A stretch of 64,000 nucleotides of DNA from Hermatobates lingyangjiaoensis (taxonomy: Eukaryota; Arthropoda; Insecta; Hemiptera; Hermatobatidae): NCBI GenBank assembly GCA_026182355.1, contig JAPFBL010000258.1:425501-489500 (forward strand), in the 5' to 3' direction. The translations under genes and the position numbers were made by a program. A model generated the notes under the pieces. It was not told the origin of the DNA, did no database searches, and was given only the letters and a program-made list of their open reading frames with translations. Shown here in pieces: positions 27,301 through 39,300 of the stretch (the stretch's first letter is position 1; the number at the start of each line of letters is the position of its first letter).

Positions 27301-30300
27301 AATTGCTGAATCATGGCTAAATTAAACTTGCATTTTTTTTTAGGTTTCTAAGAAAAACATTGTTGAAATAGTCAAGAAGCTGATGATCCATATGGACAAG
27401 GCTGAAGGAACAACATACAGGGACGAACTTTTAGCGAAGATTGTCGACATTTGTTCACAAAACAACTATCAATATATCACCAATTTCGAATGGTATTTAT
27501 TTTTTTACACATACCTATACCGTCTTTTTCCGAAAATAACACACTGTCTTACTTTATTTTTAGTTCAAAATTCGTGCTAGGGTTTATTCTCGGGGGAGGG
27601 CTTCAAGTACATTAAGTAGATTTACATATTTTTGTTTAAAATTTTTTTTTAAACAGAAATTTAGATTTAGTCGATTACAGTCATGTCATCTTTTGGAATA
27701 TCGTCATAAATTATCAAAATTTTAAATTCCGTTCTCATTTTCTTCCAAATCTATTTCCTGTACAATCATTGGTCTGAATTTCTCATGTTTTGCAATATGG
27801 CTGTGGTTAAATTAATACTTCTTGTCTTAAACTCTTGTAGGTAAACAAGGAATTTCTTGGAATATTTTTTTCCAAAGAATTTTCTGAAATATTACGACAG
27901 CTAGAGATACCTACTACCTACATTCAACAGGAATTCTTTAACGAATTATATTTTTCGCATTATCTTAACTAAGGCCTATTATCAGGGTAGGGCTTATAGT
28001 CCAAAACGACCCGAAAATCACGTTAGGACTTATTTTCGGGAGATGTCTTATGTTCGGGGAAAAAGACGGTATGTAGTTCTTATATAAAAGAGAATGTCTC
28101 CTTGTACGGTATGTTTACGTCTATCTTAATTGCTAATTACTAATGAACTGTATGAAATCGATAATTGAGCATGTCTAATTGGTGTAATTAAATTACAGCT
28201 ACAAATAAAGTCATTCTAATTAGACAGCATGACAATTCATTCTGCAATGATTAAGTCATTATGATAGCGCGTATCCTCAGTAGCAATTTATAGATAGAGG
28301 ATGTTTTTTTATTGTTATAGCTTCTCGGCCACTGATTGTTCAAATGCTAATTAAGTTATTGAGGATTAGGTCCACACTAATAACTTCTGATTTCAAGCCG
28401 TTATTTTACCGAAATTTGTTCGGCATTCTTAAGGCTAAAACAGTTTGTTGAAAAATGTTTTCGTACCAAGTTTAGAATGGTAATCCTTATTAGATTTTAG
28501 CAAATTGTACTGTTTTTTTATGGGTTTTCTTAAAATTATATTATTTTTTTGTTTATCCATTTCTATGAACTTCGTTATATTTAATAATTAAAAAGAAGAA
28601 ACTAAATATTTTTAAATAATATAAGAAAAAAATCACCAAAAAGAAATTTAAGGAAAATAAAAAACTGAATACAGTTAAACACTAAAAGAATGCATTTTTA
28701 AGAAAAACTCATAGAAACACTATCATTTTACTAATGCTATAATGAAGTATTGGTTGGTACATACAGTTGGTGAAGTGTTTTGTAGATATTTTAAGAGTTT
28801 TATTGGAATAACCATGTGTTTTGTAATTTTCTGATAATGATGTTCTATATAGTTTATTTGTTAAGTTTCTTTATTAGAGTACCTTAGGCTAAGTTGCAGT
28901 GGCAGTCCCACAAGGATCACATACAGGCCGAACATTGGCCCTTTGTTATACCACACAATGAACATTCTATTACATTTCGAGCCGTCAATTTTGTCTAACT
29001 CAAATGTACTTAGAGTTTGGATCTTTAACGACTGCCTGACGTTGTACAGGCTAAGGGACCAACGGTGTAACGTCCTTCTCGAGGGACAATGTAATCTTAT
29101 TTATTCAGCTCCCAGCTGAATAAATCGAGGACCAGAGTTGGGATTGATCCCCGGATCTACCAGTCCAGAGGCGAACTCGTAAGCCTCTGGACAAACCAGG
29201 TCTCTTCCTTTATATTTTACTTGTAGCTCATTTACTGTTAGTTTATTAACTCTGACGATGATTCATTGTGTGGTTGAAAGCTTGAAAAATATAAATAGCG
29301 AAAAATAAAGAACTGAACTAGTTATGGAGTGTATATGATTATAATTGATATAGTTTCTAAACCACTGATAGTTCAAATGCTAATTTAGTTACTGAGGATT
29401 AGGTCCAAATTAGTAACTTCTGATTTCAAGTAAACGTATCGCCGAAATTTGTTCGGCATTCTTAATGTTAAAACAATATATTGAAAATTTTTTTGTACTA
29501 ATATAAGCAACTTTGAAAGCAAACACCTTTACAGAATATCAACTAAAATTATATTTTTGTTTCCTGTTAGTTGATATTCTGTAAAGTTTTTTTTTTAGAG
29601 TTGTTCATAGTACTAAAAATTTTTTCATTAAATTGTTTTTGGCTTTGAGAATTCCGAACAAATTTCGGCGCAACGTTGGTTTGAAATCAGAAGTTATTAA
29701 TTTGGACCTAATCCTCAGTAACTAAATTAGTATGTGATTTTATATTGTTTTTATGCAGTTACAATTTTTAACCTTTTTATGTGATCTTTACAATTAAACA
29801 AGTCAATACATATATGGGAATTTCTATTTTTTTTCACATTGGGTTGGTTTCTAATGGTTTGACTTGTTGATGACATGTCGAGTTGATAGGTTTGGTGTTG
29901 TTGGGACAGGTACGTGACCGTGCTGGTGGAGCTGACGCGCATGGAGGGCACCGCCCACGGGCGCCTCGTCGCCGAGCAAATGGTCGACGTGGCCGTCAGA
30001 GTGCAGGCAGTCAGGTCTTTTGCCGTCAGCAACATGGTCCTTCTTCTCGACAACTCGCACCTCCTCACGCAGCCTCAGGCCAAAATGGCTCACGTTCTCT
30101 ACGCAGCCGCCTGGATTTGCGCCGAGTATTCCAAGTATAAAACACTCATCCTTTACAATTAACTAATTAAAATTATACATGCCTCAATAATTTATAATTA
30201 CTGTTTATTAGTCATTATTTTGCGTAATTCACTCGTTTCAAATAACTCATCATGTTTAACTAATTAGTTGAAATGTACATGCATGACTAATTTATAATTA

Positions 30301-33300
30301 CTAATAATTGGTAATTACTTGCGCAATTGACTCAGTTTTCAAATGCGTTCATCATTTTTAATGAATTGATCGAAATGATACTTGCATGACTAATTTATAA
30401 TTAATATGTATTAGTCATTACTTTCGTAATTGACCCAGGTTTCAAGTGTGTTCATCATTTTTAATTAATTAATCGAAATAACATTTGAATAACTAATTTA
30501 TAATTAGTATGTATTAGTCATTACTTGGACAATTGACTCAGCTTTCAAATGTGTTCATCATTTTTAATTAATTAATCAAAATAAGTTTGAATGACTAATT
30601 CATAATTTCTAATTATGAATAATTAATCATATTACATTTTTCAAAACCCAATGCTCTGAAAATATATGTACTTGTTATCATCATGTGCAAATGAATAATT
30701 AATTAGGTAGTAAGCTAGTTGGCATTAATAGCTAATAGATGCCTCATCTGATTGGCATCTGATAGGGACCCCAACCTCCGCCAGTGTCCACTCTTAGAGT
30801 GCCATATCGCTCTAAGTTTTGCCATAATCGCTCAGTGTTTTTGATTTCTTATTCAGCACTTATTTCCACTGGGGCCAGTCACGATGCTGAATCGTGCCCT
30901 GGTGTCACTCATCCAAGTGCTAATCACCCCTAATAGGGTTAACTTCTGTGATCTCATGAAGACAGCTGTATTCAGCGTGGCTATAGTTGTTTTCATAAGC
31001 TAATGAAGTGGTATTTATAGTCTAGCTTATGTATTATAGAATAAAATTATGTTCAGGTGGCTAAGGGTTTTTGTAAAGCTGAAAAATTAAATAATATAGA
31101 TATCGATAATTTAAATATTTTAAAAGGAATGGTATACGGTTTTTCAGAAAAAACTGATGTTGTTAGTGTTCCTAGACGTTTTATCGAGGCTTATTCTAAG
31201 CTTAAAAAAGATAATGCCATAAAAATCACTAAAGCCGATAAATCTAAAGTAACAGTAATATTAAATAAAAAAGATTACGTCGTTAAAATAGAGAATATGT
31301 TAAATGATGAAAATGTGTATACAAAGTTAAGGTCTAATCCTTTGGAAAGGGTCAATAGTACATTTAACAAAAAAAAATTAAAACTATCTTAAAAAATCAA
31401 CTTATAACTAAATTTATATCAAAATCCCCTTCATTGCCTTATGTGTACGGGTTGATCAAGACACATAAAGATAATTGCCCAATACGTTTAATTGTGAGCT
31501 CGGTTGGTTCGGCATCATATGGCTTGTCCAAATTGTTAGTAAGTGTTTTAAGCTCATTAATTGGAAAAATTTCAGGCAGCCATAACAAAAACAATGTTGA
31601 TTTAATTAGAAAATTAAAAAGCGTCAAGAATAAAAATTATAGATTGATCAGTTTCGATGTGAAGTCTCTTTAGTGCCCTCTTCACCAGATGTTTTCTGCA
31701 TCTAGTGTTTCAGATGGGTTTTTGACTCTGACAAAGACCGCTTGTTACGGTTGAAAGATCTTAGTCTTGTTTCCCCATTTCTTATTGTGGTTTCATCATG
31801 TATAGTCTAGCATATACTACTCATTCTTACAAGTTTGTTAATAAGCGAAATAAAATATTTCGCTAAATTGGGATAATTTACAGCAATTTTGTCCCAAACT
31901 ATCATGCTCGAGTTAATTCTCTGTCTTAGACCGATAGATTTATTACATTAACATATTTAACACTAGATTGCCTAAGGAAGTCATTCTGACTATTTTTCCA
32001 TTTCAATTAGAAAAAAATTATGTGTACAATGACACAGCTTCTTATAATTGTGTGACTTTTTGTAGAACATATAAATGCGTTTATAAACCATTGTAGTTTC
32101 CTCCTGCTTCTTCATTTCTGACATATAAATATATGTTATACCTCCATTGCCGAAAAGCAGTCATTTTGACTACTTGGGAAATTTTAAATAATTAAATGAC
32201 TTTTATTATTGAATTGAGTATATTTCTTTCGTGGATAGTTTGGCTCTCGATAGGAATAATAGTTTATATATTTCTTTTGTTATCATTACATGATGACATA
32301 GAAGATCATGATAAATCGTTGATTTTAGCAGATACTTGATAAGTTGCAGATGTACGAAAATTAATAGCCCGATCCACTTTATGCCAGAGCTATCCACGAG
32401 CCTCGCGTTGTCTTGAACGCGCTATAATGTTGTTCAGGAGGAAAGTGATCCTACTGAACGTATGATCACATACTATAAACTAATTATGAATACGAGCTTT
32501 AACAGAGTGTGAGAACCGCGAGCCTCAGACGTGTGGACTATGGCCAGACAGGCTTTATGCAGTAACAGTCGTTCTAACACAGGGGTGTCACTCATTTTGG
32601 TCTAAATGCCGAATACAGCTTTGTTTGATCTCAAGCAGGCCTAGCCAGTAAGTTCATTACAAAATTACATAGAACTAATAAGGCCTACCTTTTTCTTTGT
32701 ATCAGTCACTAATACTAATAATGAGTCCAAAGGAAAATAAGTCAATTATAAACATCTTTTTGTAGGGTAAAAATCTAATGAAATGGTCTCCACATATAAA
32801 AATTTAATGATATAAACAACGCGTTTCGAAGACGTAGTGTTCTTCCTCAGGCATTAACTAAAAAATACAATGACACCAGAGAGTTATCTATAGTACAAAG
32901 TAAATAAGTACAAAAATTAATATAAAATAAAATAAGGCAGAAAGTACGAACCTAAGGATGGGTGCCTCTGAATAAGACTGACTGGTAATGGAATGGACAT
33001 GGGTGGGGGTATAGGGTACATAGATAACTCTAGTTGTACTATAGATAACTCTCTGGTGTCATTGTATTTTTTAGTTAATGCCTGAGGAAGAACACTACGT
33101 GTTCGAAACGCGTTGTTTATATAATTAAATTTTTATATGTGGAGACCATTTCATTAGATTTTTACCCTACAATGAGTAAATACCACATAATAACTGATTG
33201 CACTACATTAGAAATAAACATCTTTATTAAAATTTGACACTCTGTATCCACTATTATCCATTTTGACACAGATATTTCGCTGGTCAAGGTGCGAGTACAA

Positions 33301-36300
33301 AGGAAAAGTGGATAATACAGCGCGGACTAAAACACTGGTGGATAATATAAGGACTGATGGTTTTTAAGGAAATTATAGTAAACTGATTCTTTTTTTTTTA
33401 GAATAATGTAGATTTATCCCCCGGGCCGGATCGAACCCCCAGGTGGGCGGGATCCGGCCCACGGGCCGTATGTGGCCGTATTCATTTGCTTAAAATCCTC
33501 AAATAACGCATACATTTTTTTTCCAAGTGAAGTAATTTTTTTATTGTTAATACTTACTAATAACTTGTTTTATGACTAAATAATATAAAAAATAATATTA
33601 ATGAATTTTAAACAAATTTCTTTACCCATTAGTTATTCTTTCACAATGCAGTCATTTTGACTGCTTTGGGGCAATATAGATATATACTAAGGTTCGGTCT
33701 TTCTGGTGTTAATGATAGTCTGCTGGAGTGGCAGATTTTTTAAAATCTGAATTTGTATATTTAAAGCGATTCTGGTTTTTTCTTACAGTGAGCTAAAGAA
33801 TCCCAGAACAACACTGGAGTCTATGCTGAACAGTAGAATAACATGTCTTCCAAGCCATATTCAGGCTGTGTATGTTCATAATATACTCAAAGTCTTGTCT
33901 AAAATACTTGAGGATTATTCTAAAGAAGAAGCTTTACAGGTAACACTTTGTTTTTTTTTTGTTTATATTTGATAAATACATGTAGTTAGAGGCACTAGAA
34001 CAGGGTTGTCAAACTCATTTTGGTCTGGAGGCCGAATACAGCTTAATCTGATCTCAAGCGGGCCGTGCCAGCAAGCTAATTGCAAACTTACATAGAACTA
34101 ACAATAAGTCTACCTTTTTCTTTGTATCAGTCAGTAATACTATAATTGATGCTAAGAAAAATAAGTCAATTATAAAAATCTTTATTAAAATCCGACACTC
34201 TGTATCCACTATTATCCATTTTGACACAGATATTTCGCTAGTCAAGGTGCGACGACAAAGGAAAAGTGGATAATACAGCGCGTACTATAATACTGGTGGA
34301 TAGTATAAGAACTGCAGGTTTTTAAAGAAATTAGAGTAAACTGATTTTTTTTTTTACAATTATGCAGATTTATCCCCCGGGTCGGATCGAACCCCCAGGT
34401 GGACCGGATCCGGCCCACGGGCCGTATGTTTGACACCTGTCCACTAGAACTTGTTCAGAGTGAGATAGAAAGAAAAGAATAGGTGATGTGGGAGTGAAAG
34501 AAAAAGGGAGTTAGAGGGTGAAGAAAGAGTGGGTGGGGTGAGGGAAGAGAGAGGGTGATGAGTGGGAGAGAATTAAATGTCAGAGAAAGAGGATAAAGGA
34601 GATGTAGAATTATGACTGATGGGAGTGGTGTGGGAGGGAGAGCTCTATAAGAAATAAAAGAACAAGGAGGAGTATGTAGAAAGGCATAGGGAGACGAAGT
34701 GAGAAAGAGGGATCTTTAACAAGTAGCTGTCATCGTACAGGCTAGGGACTGACGGCGTAACATCTTCTCCGAAGAGCGGCGTGCTCATTCACCTCCAGCG
34801 TGAATAAATGGAGGGTTAGAGTGGGTATTGAACCCCGGATCTGCCTATCAAGAGGCGAGCACATTGCCATTAAGCTAACTCTGATCCCTACTTTATGCTG
34901 TAGGACTGGCGCAGTTTACTTTGTGATGAGTGTGTATGGTTCCAGGTGTGCGACCTATTGCTTTGTGATGAGTGTGTATGCTTCCAGGTGTGCGACCTAT
35001 TGCTTTGTGATGAGTGTGTATGCTTCCAGGTGAGCGACCTATTGCTTTGTTATGAGTGTGTATGCTTCCAGGTGAGCGACCTATTGCTTTGTGATGAGTG
35101 TGTATGCTTCCAGGTGTGCGACCTATTGCTTTGTGATGAGTGTGTATGCTTCCAGGTGTACGACCTATTGCTTTGTGATGAGTGTGTATGCTTCCAGGTG
35201 TGCGACCTATTGCTTTGTTATGAGTGTGTATGCTTCCAGGTGTGCGACCTATTGCTTTGTGATGAGTGTGTATGCTTCCAGGTGAGCGACCTATTGCTTT
35301 GTTATGAGTGTGTATGCTTCCAGGTGAGCGACCTATTGCTTTGTGATGAGTGTGTATGCTTCCAGGTGTGCGACCTATTGCTTTGTGATGAGTGTGTATG
35401 CTTCCAGGTGTGCGACCTATTGCTTTGTTATGAGTGTGTATGCTTCCAGGTGTGCGACCTATTGCTTTGTGATGAGTGTGTATGCTTCCAGGTGTGCGAC
35501 CTATTGCTTTGTGATGAGTGTGTATGCTTCCAGGTGAGCGACCTATTGCTTTGTTATGAGTGTGTATGCTTCCAGGTGTGCGACCTATTGCTTTGTGATG
35601 AGTGTGTATGCTTCCAGGTGTGCGACCTATTGCTTTGTGATGAGTGTGTATGCTTCCAGGTGTACGACCTATTGCTTTGTGATGAGTGTGTATGCTTCCA
35701 GGTGTGCGACCTATTGCTTTGTGATGAGTGTGTATGCTTCCAGGTGTGCGACCTATTGCTTTGTGATGAGTGTGTATGCTTCCAGGTGTGCGACCTATTG
35801 CTTTGTGATGAGTGTGTATGCTTCCAGGTGTGCGACCTATTGCTTTGTGATGAGTGTGTATGCTTCCAGGTGTGCGACCTATTGCTTTGTGATGAGTGTG
35901 TATGCTTCCAGGTGAGCGACCTATTGCTTTGTGATGAGTGTGTATGCTTCCAGGTGTGCGACCTATTGCTTTGTGATGAGTGTGTATGCTTCCAGGTGTG
36001 CGACCTATTGCTTTGTGATGAGTGTGTATGCTTCCAGGTGAGCGACCTATTGCTTTGTGATGAGTGTGTATGCTTCCAGGTGTGCGACCTATTGCTTTGT
36101 GATGAGTGTGTATGCTTCCAGGTGTGCGACCTATTGCTTTGTGATGAGTGTGTATGCTTCCAGGTGTGCGACCTATTGCTTTGTGATGAGTGTGTATGCT
36201 TCCAGGTGTGCGACCTATTGCTTTGTGATGAGTGTGTATGCTTCCAGGTGTGCGACCTATTGCTTTGTGATGAGTGTGTATGCTTCCAGGTGTGCGACCT

Positions 36301-39300
36301 ATTGCTTTGTGATGAGTGTGTATGCTTCCAGGTGTGCGACCTATTGCTTTGTGATGAGTGTGTATGCTTCCAGGTGTGCGACCTATTGCTTTGTGATGAG
36401 TGTGTATGCTTCCAGGTGTGCGACCTATTGCTTTGTTGATGAGTGTGTATGCTTCCAGGTGTGCGACCTATTGCTTTGTGATGAGTGTGTATGCTTCCAG
36501 GTGTGCGACCTATTGCTTTGTGATGAGTGTGTATGCTTCCAGGTGTGCGACCTATTGCTTTGTGATGAGTGTGTATGCTTCCAGGTGTGCGACCTATTGC
36601 TTTGTGATGAGTGTGTATGCTTCCAGGTGTGCGACCTATTGCTTTGTGATGAGTGTGTATGCTTCCAGGTGTGCGACCTATTGCTTTGTGATGAGTGTGT
36701 ATGCTTCCAGGTGTGCGACCTATTGCTTTGTGATGAGTGTGTATGCTTCCAGGTGTGCGACCTATTGCTTTGTGATGAGTGTGTATGCTTCCAGGTGTGC
36801 GACCTATTGCTTTGTGATGAGTGTGTATGCTTCCAGGTGTGCGACCTATTGCTTTGTGATGAGTGTGTATGCTTCCAGGTGTGCGACCTATTGCTTTGTG
36901 ATGAGTGTGTATGCTTCCAGGTGTGCGACCTATTGCTTTGTGATGAGTGTGTATGCTTCCAGGTGAGCGACCTATTGCTTTGTGATGAGTGTGTATGCTT
37001 CCAGGTGTGCGACCTATTGCTTTGTGATGAGTGTGTATGCTTCCAGGTGAGCGACCTATTGCTTTGTGATGAGTGTGTATGCTTCCAGGTGAGCGACCTA
37101 TTGCTTTGTGATGAGTGTGTATGCTTCCAGGTGTGCGACCTATTGCTTTGTGATGAGTGTGTATGCTTCCAGGTGTGCGACCTATTGCTTTGTGATGAGT
37201 GTGTATGCTTCCAGGTGTGCGACCTATTGCTTTGTTATGAGTGTGTATGCTTCCAGGTGAGCGACCTATTGCTTTGTTATGAGTGTGTATGCTTCCAGGT
37301 GATGCGACCTATTGCTTTGTTATGAGTGTGTATGCTTCCAGGTGTGCGACCTATTGCTTTGTTATGAGTGTGTATGCTTCCAGGTGATGCGACCTATTGC
37401 TTTGTATGAGTGTGTATGCTTCCAGGTGTGCGACCTATTGCTTTGTATGAGTGTGTATGCTTCCAGGTGTGCGACCTATTGCTTTGTGATGAGTGTGTAT
37501 GCTTCCAGGTGGCGACCTATTGCTTTGTGATGAGTGTGTATGCTTCCAGGTGTGCGACCTATTGCTTTGTATGAGTGTGTATGCTTCCAGGTGTGCGACC
37601 TATTGCTTTGTTATGAGTGTGTATGCTTCCAGGTGTGCGACCTATTGCTTTGTATGAGTGTGTATGCTTCCAGGTGTGCGACCTATTGCTTTGTGATGAG
37701 TGTGTATGCTTCCAGGTGTAGCGACCTATTGCTTTGTGATGAGTGTGTATGCTTCCAGGTGGCGACCTATTGCTTTGTGATGAGTGTGTATGCTTCCAGG
37801 TGAGCGACCTATTGCTTTGTGATGAGTGTGTATGCTTCCAGGTGGCGACCTATTGCTTTGTGATGAGTGTGTATGCTTCCAGGTGTGCGACCTATTGCTT
37901 GTGATGGTTGTGTATGCTTCCAAGGTGTGCGACCTATTGCTTTGTTATGAGTGTGTATGCTTCCAGGTGTGCGACCTATTGACTTTGTATGAGTTGTATG
38001 CTTCCAGGTGTCGACCTATTGTTTGTGATGAGTGTGTATGCTTCCAGGTGTGCGACCTATTGCTTTGTATGAGTGTGATGCTTCCAGGTGGCGACCTATT
38101 GTTTGTTTGAGTGTGTATGCTTCCAGGTGTACGACCTATTGCTTTGTTATGAGTGTGTATGCTTCCAGGTGTGCGACCTATTGCTTTGTGATGAGTGTGT
38201 ATGCTTCCAGGTGAGCGACCTATTGCTTTGTGATGAGTGTGTATGCTTCCAGGTGTGCGACCTATTGCTTTGTTATGAGTGTGTATGCTTCCAGGTGTGC
38301 GACCTATTGCTTTGTTATGAGTGTGTATGCTTCCAGGTGTGCGACCTATTGCTTTGTTATGAGTGTGTATGCTTCCAGGTGTGCGACCTATTGCTTTGTG
38401 ATGAGTGTGTATGCTTCCAGGTGTGCGACCTATTGCTTTGTGATGAGTGTGTATGCTTCCAGGTGAGCGACCTATTGCTTTGTTGTGAGTGTGTATGCTT
38501 CCAGGTGTGCGACCTATTGCTTTGTGATGAGTGTGTATGCTTCCAGGTGTGCGACCTATTGCTTTGTGATGAGTGTGTATGCTTCCAGGTGTGCGACCTA
38601 TTGCTTTGTTATGAGTGTGTATGCTTCCAGGTGTGCGACCTATTGCTTTGTGATGAGTGTGTATGCTTCCAGGTGTGCGACCTATTGCTTTGTGATGAGT
38701 GTGTATGCTTCCAGGTGTGCGACCTATTGCTTTGTGATGAGTGTGTATGCTTCCAGGTGTGCGACCTATTGCTTTGTGATGAGTGTGTATGCTTCCAGGT
38801 GTGCGACCTATTGCTTTGTGATGAGTGTGTATGCTTCCAGGTGTGCGACCTATTGCTTTGTGATGAGTGTGTATGCTTCCAGGTGAGCGACCTATTGCTT
38901 TGTTGTGAGTGTGTATGCTTCCAGGTGTGCGACCTATTGCTTTGTGATGAGTGTGTATGCTTCCAGGTGTGCGACCTATTGCTTTGTTATGAGTGTGTAT
39001 GCTTCCAGGTGTGCGACCTATTGCTTTGTGATGAGTGTGTATGCTTCCAGGTGTGCGACCTATTGCTTTGTGATGAGTGTGTATGCTTCCAGGTGTGCGA
39101 CCTATTGCTTTGTGATGAGTGTGTATGCTTCCAGGTGTGCGACCTATTGCTTGTGATGTGTTTGTATGCTTCCAGGTGTGCGACCTATTGCTTTGTTATG
39201 AGTGTGTATGCTTCCAGGTGTGCGACCTATTGCTTTGTGATGAGTGTGTATGCTTCCAGGTGAGCGACCTATTGCTTTGTGATGAGTGTGTATGCTTCCA

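Larger units (their letters stand above)
32760..33213. mobile_element. Non-autonomous Penelope-like inverted-repeat element with two hammerheads
   Basis: Flanked by a perfect 12-bp duplication ATAAACATCTTT (32748-32759 and 33214-33225). Ends GTAGGGTAAAAATCTAATG and its reverse CATTAG...TTACCCTAC. Arms are near-perfect reverse complements with CTCCACATATAAAAATTTAA and the hammerhead region. A truncated relative starts at 63289. Confidence 0.85.
32580..33478. mobile_element. hAT-like element (GGCC-rich ends) split by a nested insertion
   Basis: Left end AGGGGTGTCACTCATTTTGG, right part with CGGATCGAACCCCCAGGTGG and GGCCCACGGGCC as in 34001-34441. The two halves join across the insertion at 32760-33213. 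Confidence 0.75.

Noticed and set aside
29751..30162. Other frames over E9, both strands
   Set aside because: Shadows of the GC-rich exon; only the frame with AAAWIC matches the family.
33075..33118. Fully active cis hammerhead
   Set aside because: Core and stem II are perfect but stem I pairs poorly. It is listed as a motif only; activity would need a dimer or a different fold.
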